Of a stretch of DNA of 36,088 bases, positions 1 to 10,712 are shown piece after piece. The notes beneath the pieces were generated by a model that was not told the DNA's origin, did no database searches, and saw only the letters and a list, made by a program, of their open reading frames with translations. Position numbers and translations under genes: made by a program. The DNA comes from Owenia fusiformis (Eukaryota > Annelida > Polychaeta > Sabellida > Oweniidae): contig CAIIXF020000070.1 of assembly GCA_903813345.2 (NCBI GenBank), positions 1 through 36,088 on the forward strand. The letters are read 5' to 3'. The first letter of the stretch is position 1. Each line of letters begins with the position of its first letter.

Positions 1-505
1 TTTACATAAGCCAGGGTAGTAAGTTCGCTTGAGACTGTGTGAGTTTCATTTAAATTGGTTCATTGGTAGTGACACAGAGTCAATACATATTTTCAATGAT
101 TGAATTAGGTGGAGTGGTGTTTTTTATAAAAAAAATGTGCTAAGCTGCAGTTTTGGAAATTTCTAACACTAAGTAGTGTCATGTATCAACAGATTGTAGT
201 AAAATCATGTTTAATTGTTTTTCTGCTAATATTCATTCTTGTTCAAAATATTCAACCCCAGTTGCAATGCACTTCCTATATCTGTCCACTCGATCCAAAA
301 ACACATGTTTAAGGCCTTCATATGAGAGGTTTGAAACGATGTCGGTAAATTTCCAGTACCACAGTTCAGCAGATATTTTATATATAACTCTGCTCGACCT
401 TACTTTGTCATTGAAAATATGAATTGACTCTGTGTCACTCCCAATAAACCAATTTATATGAAACTCGTACAGTTTCAAGCAAACTAACTATCCTGTCTCA
501 TGCCT
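1..505. repeat. Foldback hairpin element, left edge cut by window
   Basis: Bases about 5-105 are the inverted complement of about 401-500. Both arms contain GAGTTTCAT, then AAATTGGTT and GTGACACAGAGTCAAT. The loop is about 295 bp. Small ORFs across it are not coding. The arms differ at scattered positions, so this is an old copy of a MITE or foldback family. No target duplication can be judged because the left end reaches the window edge. Confidence 0.7.
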
Positions 506-1563
506 AAGTTTGAGCTTCCAACTCCTCTTATTATAAAATTGAGGGCCAACGGTAAAAAAACTTTTTGATCGGCCCTTGTATTAATTACAAAAACATTGAC
601 AAAAGTATTGATCCAATATTCACAGCTGTGAGTGTTACACAGATGGGGAAACATAACAATAGGTTTATTATCTGATTTGCACTTATTTTATGAGATAATT
701 GGGTAAATTGTACCAAATTGATACAAAGTAAAAGGACCGTGAGTTGTTTGAAGAGTGAAGGTAGTTCTTTCATGCATTTTGCTTGTGTATTTCATCTAAA
801 AACATAGATACACTTTAAAAAATGTATTGAATACAAGATTACACCATATTATCCAAAAAATGTCTTTCATTTCAGGGATTATCTATGGATAAAACACATT
901 TATTTTCATTTTCAAACTTTAGAGGGCTAGGAAGTATTGATTACGAACGCTTTTGAATAATGGAAATGCTGTTTTAAATACACTCCTCAAAAAAAGTTAA
1001 GGACCAGCATTTTTCCTCATAGGTTTGCATGTTTAACCTTATGTATCTTTGAACGTTATGTTCTAAGCCCGAAACGAAAGAAAAACTGATAATGTAATTT
1101 ACAATAGTCTCTATTACAACAGGTTAACAATAGGCTAGTTAATACCTATGTCCAATCAATGATCACATGTCTCTCGATCTTGATAAATACCCTTGATGAT
1201 CCTTCAGAGTGTTCCAGATCACGGAACGTTTCAATACTACATAATGGTTCTCCAATGTTTGTAATAATCCAATGATGTTCGTCCTATTCCTCACATATTT
1301 ATATTCAATAATGTTGGATGATAATCCACACGTTTTTATGACTATCCACGAATGTTAATGATAATACGTAAAAGTGTGTGTTGTCATATTTATCCATATG
1401 CGGTCCCCAGGTTGTATGTTTGTAGCGTTATAAATGTTCCCAGACTCGGTGTCCTATTAAATCATTTCGATGTTCTGCTTTATTTAGTTCCTTTGAGATC
1501 TCCAGTTATTGATGACTTAATTTTTTGCTGCTGAGATTCACTGTACAGTTCTTCTTATACTAG
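506..1563. other. Noncoding stretch downstream of the GBP-like gene
   Basis: No supported exon. It holds a possible Tc1/mariner-type end at 979 (next entry). It also holds a short dispersed repeat at about 691-733 (GGTAAATTGTACCAAATTGA) with a diverged copy at about 11452-11494 beside microexon 4. Confidence 0.5.
979..1015 (+). mobile_element. Solitary Tc1/mariner-type terminal repeat
   Basis: TA followed by CACTCCTCAAAAAAAGTTAA then GGACCAGC. The form (TA target, then CACTCC and an A-run with AGTTAA) is typical of Tc1/mariner ends. No matching inverted end is visible to the right and no transposase remains. Confidence 0.35.
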
Positions 1564-1569
1564 TTTATT
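1564..1569 (-). terminator. Poly(A) signal AATAAA
   Basis: Reads AATAAA on the minus strand, in ACAATAAACTAG, about 87 bp after the stop codon of the terminal exon. Spacing and strand fit cleavage and polyadenylation of the GBP-like transcript. Confidence 0.5.
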
Positions 1570-1655
1570 GTAATAGTCTAGAATAGTATCGAATAAAACC
1601 TCTAGAAAGAGTGACTTCTTACATTATGGCGAGCACCCAAGAGAGTTGTATCGAA

Positions 1656-1775
1656 TTACTTACAACCAGTGTTGATCACCACATAAATACCAACAATAAT
1701 CAGAATCACACTACAGCATTGCAGCATTGTCTGCTCCTCAGATTCTCTCAAAAGGGAGCTTCTGTATGTATAAGT
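1656..1775 (-). CDS. Terminal exon: linker, hydrophobic tail anchor, stop
   Basis: A 120-bp exon of 39 codons plus TAA, phase 0 after acceptor TGTCATAACAG (other in-frame AGs lie further in). The first half, with SSLLRESEEQTMLQ, is polar and helical. It is followed by CCSVILIIVGIYVVINTG, about 16-18 uninterrupted hydrophobic or small residues, then CK and stop. This is the form of a C-terminal membrane anchor, with paired cysteines before it that could be acylated. An AATAAA lies about 87 bp beyond the stop, so a real 3' end is likely here. Phase agrees with the microexons upstream. Human GBPs use lipidation or no anchor, while other dynamin-related GTPases and some GBP-like proteins carry C-terminal membrane segments. 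A plus-strand ORF starting at 1626 overlaps it and is considered antisense. Confidence 0.55.
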   Translation of the reverse strand, partial: TYTYRSSLLRESEEQTMLQCCSVILIIVGIYVVINTGCK

Positions 1776-1914
1776 CTGTTATGACATAAAAGTGCATGCT
1801 TATTTGATATACCAAAATGGTTATTTTTACTATACTGTAGGTAACCCATAATCAAGTCATGTTGTATTATGTGTTTAGGTAGTTTAGCTACAAGCCTCTG
1901 TGATGCCTCTCTAC

Positions 1915-1947
1915 CTGAGTAAACATCTTCTCACACAGAGCTTGTAG
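1915..1947 (-). CDS. Possible further 11-codon microexon
   Basis: A 33-bp segment between acceptor ATCGTCTAG and donor CAG|GTAGAG, phase 0, reading LQALCEKMFTQ. Its length and phase match microexons 4 and 5 and its position fits (between microexon 5 and the terminal exon). However, it lies inside a local hairpin (arms around TAGCTACAAGC at about 1886 and 1951), lacks the EKR pattern and has a poor pyrimidine tract. Weak candidate. Confidence 0.22.
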
Positions 1948-1951
1948 CTAG

Positions 1952-3827
1952 ACGATATAAATTGCACTGATTTGTAAATGGTGCAAGAAAATACCCAAGA
2001 GATGGTCCACACAACAGTGCAATTAAGAAGGGATATTTTGATATACCAAGCTAAGAAGACATTTGGTATTGATCATGACTTGTGTGCTAAGACTGTCACA
2101 AAGAGTTTTCGTAGCACGCTTGATTTTTCAAATTGATGGTACCAATGGAATCTAGGATCAAATGTCCTGCTGGATGCAAATATGATAATAGATTTATGAA
2201 GTTCGACATTTTGCTAATTATTAACATTAAATACTTTTTGAATTAAAAATTAACATTGTAAATGGTGATGCTTTCAGTATTAGTGATCATTTGATTGAGA
2301 GAAGTATTTTCAAGATTATTTTGTATCAATAGATTTCCCATTTATGATCATTTTTTACATATTTCATTGACCATGTATCTTCTTGTAATAGAGGATACAT
2401 TAAAATATCCATTGTTGATATCCGCTATATCACTGAATATTATATGGTGTTTTCAGCAACTCACGTATGGCTGGAATATAATAAAACAAAGGGTATACAT
2501 GGCAGGGGCGCAGCCAGCTTTCAGCCAGTTGAGGGGGTGCTATCGTAGTATTTTCAATATTGTAAAATGAATAGAGATATTAAATCACAAGTAATCAAGT
2601 AACACAGCAATCACGCCAATTTGTCTGTAATTAAGTCTTTAATCAAATCACTACTCAAATGTGATACCCTTCATCCTAGGTGACAGAAACAGGCCGCCTG
2701 GGTAAGTATTGTTTTTTCTAGATATTTTAAAACTGATCAAAGGTGTCAAATTAATCACGGGGACTATAAGTATAATCTGCTGACCATTTAAAATGCTTTT
2801 ACAATATTTAAATGGTCAAGATTGATAATTTCCTTTGTTTTAAAACAATTTATTGGTGCCATTGTGCCAATATTTCACTATGTTGCCTTTAAAAATGAGG
2901 TTATTGGTATACTCCGAATTTTCAAATAAAAGTCAGATTATGAGAATCGAAAAATGACTAAAACCCCAAATATTGGCCCTCTGGCGTTCTAGGGGACTAG
3001 AAAATATATTGATATGCAAGAAACTTGTATTAGCATCCACACATAGGTGGTGAGTTCAGGGGGTATAGTATTGCTCCTCTATAACATTCCTTCAATACAG
3101 ACATATTTCACATCATACTACTAAGTTTGAAATGTACGTTTTATTATTCAAACCAAACATTGAACTTCGGATTATTTTTTTAGATCAGAGAGTTTAAAAA
3201 TGATAATCCTGTTGATCAATTACATTACGATTTAATCCCTGGAATGCAATCAAAGTGTTGAAAGAAATCATATGTAATCAAAAATTCGGAATAACTTATT
3301 GTTCAGAGTAATGACAAAGTATATATGGGAGCCTTCATTTAATTTGATTGAATCCTTAGAAATGAGTTCACCTTTCATTAAATGTACCACTATTGAACAA
3401 TAATAACAAGAGTGCATGAATGTAATCGACATGTCTGTGTCAACATGTCAGCTAATGTAAACAAATTCTAGCCACAAATGAGGAATTGTATCATCGAGTA
3501 TAATCTGTTTTTTTCCTAGTTGTATCATATGTATTATAACAGCTGATAACAGATGATATGATGCAGCAAGCAATGATAACAAATAATACCATTTTCAGAC
3601 GGGAAACTTCGAAATTTTCCGTATCATTCATTGTTATAATATTGTCTGATACCTAAACCTATGATAACAGATTAAACTGTATTAAAACAACTTATATTTG
3701 TGTATCATATGTTTCTTATACTGTATTAATCTGGGCATTTTACAAAGTGTGTGGATTGGAAATCACACCATCTCAATGTATTTATAGATAAACATGTATT
3801 TACATTATTTTGAATATAGACCATATG
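1952..3827. other. AT-rich intron sequence, no gene seen
   Basis: Part of the long intron before the terminal exon. No ORF with coding character. A hAT-like end at 2503 and the AT-rich remainder are the only features noticed. Confidence 0.5.
2503..2540 (+). mobile_element. Solitary hAT-like terminal repeat
   Basis: CAGGGGCGCAGCCAGC has the CAGGGGCG(C/T)AGCCAG form seen at ends of many hAT-type elements, and is followed by a G-rich stretch. No inverted partner was found, so this is a fragment. Confidence 0.35.
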
Positions 3828-4060
3828 CACGGTGGGCCAAAAAACGTCCACATTTTTGTTTTTGCTACACCAGTTTCAATATTACAGACACATGCTAAAA
3901 TCATTTATTATTGGAAAGATAATGTTTAACAAAATGATATATAATCTATGTCATATAAGTAAATATTTGTTTTAAAATAACGTTTCAATCACCCCAGGGG
4001 TCAAAATCATGATTTACCGATGGCTGAAGACGGAATGCTATAAACTGACCAGACAGATAT
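3828..4060 (+). mobile_element. Mariner-like end, same family as the 34.2 kb element
   Basis: CACGGTGGGCCAAAAAACGT corresponds to the end CAGGGTTGGCCGAAAAAACA of the element at 34213. Both are followed, about 130-180 bp in, by a stretch containing AGGGGTCAAAA. The terminal CAG is mutated to CAC. The right end is not identified, so this is a truncated copy. Confidence 0.4.
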
Positions 4061-4558
4061 AACCCCTTGTGTCCAATTATAAAAGGTCAAAATTGTTGAT
4101 TTATGTATCAAATGAAAGTAAATTAATTTACAAATATAATATTATTGAGTTAATTTACCATCTTGATAGGTATTGGTATTATGATAGCCTAAGTAACGCA
4201 GAAAAATCTGCATAAAATTGTTAAATATTTACACATTTTAAGATATTTTGGAGATAATGCCTATAATAAGCTAAGAATATAATGAAATGGTCAATAATTA
4301 TGTTGTACTTAAATAACTTAACTTACATTCTGAACCGCAAACAATGCATTGATAGATACCAGAAGAGGAAATTATGGAAATGGCAACATTTCAACTGAGT
4401 TTCTTTGCAAAATATGTTTGAAGCAAATATAAATTTTCTAACAATCGTACTTTATAACAAACTATCAATGCATAAAAATAGGTTCCATGATTATTTAAGA
4501 GCTATACAATGATTTACAAACAATAACACTCAACTCCAATGCGTGTTCTGCATATGTA

Positions 4559-5107
4559 CAGGGTGTCCCAGAACCAGAATTTTTTGAGGGATATATAATA
4601 CATGGGTGATATTGCTTCCGATCCCGTGCACTCATTACACATACATTGAGGAAAAACTAACATGAATTTCAGGCACATATCTTCTACATTTAAGAATTAA
4701 TTGACATTTGAATGCTACATCGTCACAAACCCTGGAGTTGTCAGACAAATACAGCAGTCCATGTCACAGCTTATCAATTGTTACACAAATTTTCAACAAA
4801 TAAAAGGAGTTTTTTGTATTGAATTAGTGAGTATTTTCATTATACTTATGTAGCACTTAAATAAAACTATACATAAATTCCGATAGGGACCCCATATTCA
4901 TTAACAGATTGAATATTTGGTTTGCTGGAGGTTCATATTAAAATACCCGAGGAATAGAGGAAGTTTCACCATTTGCTAGGCAATATGGTTTTGCATTACT
5001 GACAATGCACTGGCACATAAGTCACTACATGTCAGCATTGCATCAAATTTACTTTCTATTTAGACTTTACAGTATACTGTTTAAGTACAGTGTACATAGG
5101 GGTGTCT
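4559..5107. mobile_element. Left mariner-like end flanking the large foldback
   Basis: TA|CAGGGTGTCCCAGAACC at 4557-4575 has an inverted counterpart at 10907 (CAGGGTGTTCC on the minus strand, also bounded by TA). Only about 11 bases match, then the sequences diverge. Either the whole 4559-10907 block is one TA-flanked element, or two unrelated mariner ends happen to face each other. The 549 bp up to the array show no gene. Confidence 0.3.
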
Positions 5108-5655
5108 ACAAAACTAAGACCTAAGACCTACAAAACTAAGACCCCCCACGTAATAAAACTAAGACCCCCAACGTAATAAAACTAAGACCCTGTTATAAAA
5201 CTAAGACCCCCTACGTAATAAAACTAAGACCCTATTATAAAACTAAGACCCCCACGTTATAAAACTAAGACCCTGTTATAAAAATAAGACCCCCACGTAA
5301 TAAAACTAAGACCCTGTTATAAAACTAAGACCCCCCACGTTATAAAACTAAGACCCTGTTATAAAACTAAGACCCCCCCCCATGTAATAAAACTAAGACC
5401 CTCATATAAAACTAAGACCCCTCACGTAATAAAACTAAGACCCTGTTATAAATCCAAGACCCCCCACGTAATAAAACTAAGACCCTGTTATAAAACTAAG
5501 ACCCCCCACGTTATTAAACTAAGACCCTGTTATAAAACTAAGACCTCCCACGTAACAAAACTAAGACCCTGTTATAAAACTAAGACCCCCCACGTTATAA
5601 AACTAAGACCCTGTTATAAAACTAAGGACTCATACGTTATAAACTAAGAGCCTGT
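5108..5655 (+). repeat. Minisatellite array, left arm
   Basis: About 25 tandem units of ATAAAACTAAGACCC, alternating between the linkers CCCACGTA and TGTT, so a higher-order unit of roughly 40 bp. G+C pulses in an AT-rich window. The inverted partner is 10145-10712. Confidence 0.85.
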
Positions 5656-6020
5656 TCTAAGAATCAGTTACCGTGCCTTGCTCTGCTCGCCACAAGGTAG
5701 TCTTGCCTCTGGGCCTTGTGTTCCCTAGTAACAGATTCTACAAAAGCTAGTCTTGCTTCTGGTCCTTGTGTTCCCTTCTAATATATAGATTCTCCCCACT
5801 AACATAAAGATTCTACAAAAGGTAGTCTTGCTTCTGGTCCTTGTGTTCCCTTCACACATACAGAATCTACACATGGTAGTCTTGCCTCTGGCCCTTGTTT
5901 ACCCTAGTAACATACACATACGGTAGTCTTGCCACTGACCCTTGTTTTCCCTAGTAACATACACATATACATAAGGTAGTCTTGCCTCTGACCCTTGTTT
6001 TCCCTAGAAACATACACATA
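5656..6020 (+). repeat. Second tandem array, GGTAGTCTTGCC type
   Basis: About five to six units of 50-70 bp built on GGTAGTCTTGCCTCTGGCC, a CTTGTTTTCCCTAGTAAC part and an ACATACACATA spacer. One diverged unit is present on the right arm (about 10102-10145) in the same, not inverted, orientation. That is unexpected for a simple foldback. Confidence 0.75.
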
Positions 6021-6221
6021 CGAGGGTATATCATAAAGTTCTCATAATATTCCTCTATTTTTTTTTTATTTTTCAACATATTCTCATGAAATTTTCATAG
6101 AATCTGCATTATAGAATACTTTATTAATCTATCAAGAAATATTTGGTATAACAGAAATATTAGATAAGTAATGGTTGCCATAGTAACCGGAAATCAAGGC
6201 ACCCGGGGCAAATAAAAAAAT
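6021..6221 (+). repeat. Inner inverted repeat, left copy
   Basis: Starts CGAGGGTATATCATAAAGTT and ends near GGCACCCGGGGCAAATAAAA. Its reverse complement is at 9889-10087 with only scattered differences, forming the unique part of the foldback arms. Confidence 0.85.
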
Positions 6222-6239
6222 TAGTACCGTGGGTACTGG

Positions 6240-9167
6240 GCTCACATGGTGTTGCTCAAAATGAAAATAAAAAAGACGGGTATAAGTTTTTGCAGAATTT
6301 TTGTGACAAAATTATTTCATACAACTACTCTTTACAAAGACATGGCTTTTTACAATGCAGGTCACCTGAACTTATTTGTAAAGCTAGGAAATGGGCCAAA
6401 ATTGAATTTCCCGAGACAAAAATGGTGGCCATTTTGAAATTAGGCGAGATTTTGAAGCAGGAGTCACAGTTTTTTTTCTTTATTGATGTTGAACAAAATT
6501 ATTTTAAATCGGGAATCCTATCTACAGAGGATTTAAAAAGTGTTGACAGAGGTTTAAAACTTGCCACTTTTGGACTGACTGAGAGACAGATGGACGAATC
6601 AATGCTAACTAAAATGGCTGAAAATACAAAAAAAACTGATATAATATTTTGCCGACTTTTTGTAACAAAATTATTTCATACAACTACTCTTTACAGTGAC
6701 ATGGCTTTTTACAATACAGGACAGCTGAAATTATTTGTAAAGCTAGGAAATGGGCCAAAAGTGAATTTCGCGAGACAAGAATGGTGACCATTTTGAAAAT
6801 AAGCGAGCTTTTGAACCAAGAGTCATAGGAGAGTTTTTTGTATTGATGTTGAACAAAATTAACTTAAAACAGGAATCCTATCGACAGAGGGTTTAAGGCA
6901 AATGGTCCAAAAGTGGATTTTTCGAGACAGATGGACAAATCAATGTTAACTAAAATGGCTGAAAATAAAAAAAATGGATATTATTTTTTGCTGATTTTTC
7001 GTAACAAAATTATTTCATACATCTACTCTTTACATTGACATGGATTTTTACAATGTAGGACACTTGAAATAATTTGTAAAGCTAGGAAATAGGTCAAAAG
7101 TGAATTTCGCGAGACAAAAATGGCGGCCATTTTGAAAATAGGCGAGCTTTTGAGCCAGGAGTCATAGGGGAGTTTTCTGTATTGATGTTGAACAGAAATA
7201 ACTTAAAACAGGAATCCTATCGACAGAGGTTTTAAAACGTGCCACTGTTGTTGATGGAAAATGGATTTCACAAGTCAGATGGACAAATCAATGTTAACTA
7301 AAATGGCTGAAAATAAAAAAATAGATATAATTTTTCGCTGATTTTTTGTAACAAAATTATTTCATATATCTACTCCACGATGCCCATGTCAAGCAGCGTG
7401 CCTACTAGGCACGCAGTTTGAAACTCTGACAAACTGCGCGCATATTTCAAAATTGAAGACGGGGAGGACACGACTCCCAAAAAGAGCCAAAATACGAAAA
7501 TACAAGGTTAGTCTCGTTCTATAGATAGTACCATTCTGTGAAGATGAACATAATTTACTCTTAGTACTCAATGTTTTTCCCGATGTTAACCTAGTTATCT
7601 CAATATAAGGGTCTTAAGTAACTTCTGTGCTCAAAATTTACAGTGTAAAGTTATATCTTTGTATTTTTATCGTCATATGCGGTTTATTCAGCCATTGTGT
7701 CTGTGTATGCTAGAATATTTAGGATCACTCCATCTGATTAAAGCAGCATAGTTTGTGTTCAAAACGATAATACGCCATAAACGTGATTTAAACATTTTTC
7801 TTGTCAAACTGCGCGCCTATATTCACATGTATTTCCCAAACTGCGTGCCTAATATTTCCAAACTTGCCTATCCAAGCTTGTTTTGTATTATTAGAAAACG
7901 TCAGCGCCATATGTAAGGCACATATGTGTCTAATAGTAGAACCCTATAATTGAAATACTATGAGATTCCATCCACCAAATGGTGATCTGAAAATAAAATA
8001 CTTTCTTTCGTTCCCAACTTAATTGTCACTTCTATTATACATTTTGACTTTCAATATGAAAATCTCATAAAATCTGACGATAAAGCAAAATTTCCAAAGC
8101 TATATGAAAAACACCTTTACGTGCCTCTGTAAAAATGTCAATGATAATATGTAGTTTTAATAGTGTATGCGCACAGTTTATAATTTCTGGCTAAAATAGG
8201 CGCGCAGTTTGTGATTTATTTCTTTTTAATTTCCTGATTATCTGTTTTATCTCGAAATATTTTGAATTATACATGATAAATGCGTAAGGAATTAAATATA
8301 AAACGAGTCTAAAGTATTTGTCATTTATGTTTAAAGTGATAGATCGATTAACGTATAAATTCCCGTTAAATCAGTGACGAAAATGCCATTAATCTGCTTA
8401 TGTTTTAAAACTTAGATTCATTTGCACATAGTTTTTGCTAGTATTTGCAAGATTTGTATATTCGCCACAGAATGAACGCATTGAACAAGAAAACAATGCA
8501 GGATAAATGTCCTTAAATTACGTTTCAAAATACAGACTCCAACTTAAATGATGCAATGTTGTTAGGCACGCAGTTTGTGATCAAAACAAACTGCGCGCCT
8601 ACTTAGGCGCGCAGCTTGATATGGGCACCGTGTACTCTTTACATTGACACAGATTATTTACAATGTAGGACACCTGAAATTATTTGTAAAGCTAGGAAAT
8701 GGGTCAAAAGTGAATTTCGCGAGACAAAAATGGCGGCCATTTTGAAAATACGCAAGCTTTTGAACCAGGAGTCATAGGGGAGTTTTCTGTATTGATGTTG
8801 AACAGAAATAACTTAAAACAGGAATCCTATCGACAGAGGTTTTAAAACGTGCCAGTCAAAAGTGAATTTCGCGAGACAAAAATGGCGGCCATTTTGAAAT
8901 TAGGCGAGCTTTTGAACCAGGAGTCATAGGGGAGTTTTCTGTATTGATGTTGAACAGAAATAACTTAAAACAGGAATCCTATCGACAGAGGTTTTAAAAC
9001 GTGCCAGTCAAAAGTGAATTTCGCGAGACAAAAATTGCGGCCATTTTGGAAATAGGCGAGCTTTTGAACCAGGAGTCATAGGGGAGTTTTCTGTATTGAT
9101 GTTGAACAGAAATAACTTAAAACAGGAATCCTATCGACAGAGGTTTTAAAACGTGCCACTATTGTTG
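6240..9167 (+). repeat. Internal tandem repeats of about 350 bp and 150 bp
   Basis: Units share TGTAACAAAATTATTTCATA, TTTGTAAAGCTAGGAAATGG, GCGAGACAAAAATGG, CATTTTGAAAATAGGCGAGC, GAACCAGGAGTCATA, TATTGATGTTGAACA and GGAATCCTATCGACAGAGG. Three to four long units span 6280-7375, one is split by the nested element, and the last three (about 8700-9158) are shorter 150-bp copies lacking the first half. A 165-codon frame over the first two units (6290-6787) is a by-product of the repeat and not a gene. Degeneration increases to the left; the 150-bp copies are nearly identical, so they expanded most recently. Confidence 0.8.
7376..8632. mobile_element. Nested element, Transib/RSS-like ends, 5-bp TSD
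   Basis: Both flanks carry TACTC (7371-7375 and 8633-8637), and the host repeat is continuous across it, so this is an insertion. Terminal inverted repeats: left CACGATGCCCATGTCAAGCA, right (minus strand) CACGGTGCCCATATCAAGCT, continuing through GCGYGCCTA. Inside, the motif GGCGCGCAGTTTG or its complement recurs about eight times near both ends and in the middle (7406, 7430, 7806, 7848, 8194, 8564, 8589, 8605). No ORF. A 5-bp duplication plus ends beginning CACxxTG are the hallmarks of Transib and RAG-like transposons, so this may be a non-autonomous member. That class assignment is inference. Confidence 0.7.
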
Positions 9168-9235
9168 ACAGACGGACAGACGGACTAACGGACAGATGGA
9201 CGGACGGACAGACAGACGGACAAGTGAGCGATTGC
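9168..9235 (+). repeat. GACG/GACA simple repeat
   Basis: Runs of CAGACGGACAGACGGAC and variants, followed by a short palindromic-looking AGCTCACCATGTGAGCT. It terminates the internal repeats of the foldback element. Confidence 0.8.
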
Positions 9236-9888
9236 AAAAGCTCACCATGTGAGCTAATAATTGAGATATAATGAGCTATATTAACCTTGTTTACATACAT
9301 AATAAACTCTCATAAATTATCAAACACGTTAAAATGTTATGTTGAATATGTTGTTAAATGCTTTTACTATAAAATAAATTGGTCATGTGAATTGTGTGAT
9401 ATCATAAGGGATGCGTACATGCTTCATTAGATGTGATACCAGACTCTGAGAATCAAAGCTTAATGATCAGAAATGACTGAGTTAGATAATGCATAGATGT
9501 AGGGATCATCAGAAAAATAATATTCATATTGATAAAAAAAATTAGTTTACTTCGAAAAATCCTTTGCTCAGACTAAAGATGATCTAAAACAAATATGTTG
9601 CAAAGATATCAACAAAATTACACCCTATGTGTGGTCTATTATTTATTAAAGATGAACTAAAGTGGAAATCGACTTTCCTTGGAATATTTGACAAAACAGT
9701 TTGTAGTGTCTAACATCAGATCTAATGAAGCATTACAATCATCCATTATGAGATCACAAAATTCACATGACCATTATAATAGTTCAAAACAGTCAAGAAT
9801 ACACGGTTTTAACAATTTGTTGCATTTCATAGCGTATTTGATAACTTATTATGCATTTAAACATGGTTAGTTGGAGCTATTCTTGCAC
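9236..9888. other. Unique AT-rich interior of the foldback element
   Basis: About 650 bp with no coding character. A 63-codon plus-strand frame at 9679 shows no recognisable motif and is not called. Confidence 0.5.
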
Positions 9889-10087
9889 GATTTTTTATTT
9901 GCCCCGGGTGCCTTGATTTTCGGTTACTATGGCAACCATTTCTTAAATAATATTTCTGTTATACCAAATTTGTTTTGATAGATTAATGCAGCATTGTATA
10001 CTACACATTTTGTGAAAAATTCATCAGAACATAGTGAAAAATAAAAAAAATAGAGAGATATTATGAGAACTTTATGATATACCCTCG
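9889..10087 (-). repeat. Inner inverted repeat, right copy
   Basis: Reverse complement of 6021-6221, including GCCCCGGGTGCCTTGATTTT and ending ATGATATACCCTCG. Confidence 0.85.
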
Positions 10088-10144
10088 TATACATAATTTT
10101 AAGGTAGTCTCGGCTTTATCCCTCGAGTTCCCAAGTAACAAACA

Positions 10145-10712
10145 GGTCTAAGACCCTGTTATAAAACTAAGACCTCCCACGTTATAAAACTAAGACAATG
10201 TTGTAAAAGTAAGATCTAAATTTTATAACGTGGGGGGTCTTAGTTTTATAACAGGGTCTTAGTTTTATTACGTGGGGGGTCTTAGTTTTATAACAGGGTC
10301 TTAGTTTTATTACGTAGGGGTCTGGGTTTTATAACAGGGTCTTAATATTATGACGTGGGGGGTCTTAGTTTTATAACAGGGTCTTAGTTTTATTACGTGG
10401 GGGGTCTTAGTTTTATGACGTGGGCGGTCTTAGTTTTATAACAGGGTCTTAGTTTTATTACGTGGGGGTCTTAGTTTTATAACAGGGTCTTAGTTTTATC
10501 ACATAGGGGGTCTTAGTTTTATAACATGGTCTTACTTTTATTACGTGGGGGTCTTAGTTTTATAAGAGGGTCTTAGTTTTATTACGTGGGGGTCTTATTT
10601 TTGTAACAGGGTCTTAGTTTTATTACGTGGGGGTCTTAGTTTTATAACAGGGTCGGTCTTATTTTAATAACGTGGGGGTCTTAGTTTTGTAGGACTTATG
10701 TCTTAGGTCTTA
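10145..10712 (-). repeat. Minisatellite array, right arm
   Basis: About 25 units of GGGTCTTAGTTTTAT, inverted relative to 5108-5655. The first 65 bp (10145-10210) are in the opposite orientation, so the unit order flips at about 10210, forming a small palindrome inside the arm. Confidence 0.85.

Larger units (their letters stand above)
5108..10712. mobile_element. 5.6-kb foldback element with minisatellite arms
   Basis: Left and right parts are inverted copies. In each, an array of ATAAAACTAAGACCC-type units forms the outer arm and a 200-bp unique block (6021-6221 against 9889-10087) forms the inner arm. Between the inner arms lie tandem repeats of about 350 and 150 bp, a GACG simple repeat, a nested element (7376-8632) and unique AT-rich DNA. 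No transposase is recognisable. This architecture (long inverted repeats made of short direct repeats) is that of foldback elements. The outer edges are near the TACAAAACTAAGACCTAAG stretches on each side. A clear target duplication was not found. Confidence 0.65.

Noticed and set aside
1626-1784. Plus-strand ORF starting MASTQESC with a GTATGT donor
   Set aside because: It is antisense to the terminal exon, which has a better case (phase, hydrophobic tail, poly(A) signal).
6290-6787. 165-codon plus-strand ORF
   Set aside because: It spans two tandem repeat units of the foldback element; the peptide repeats with the DNA and the other units are frameshifted.
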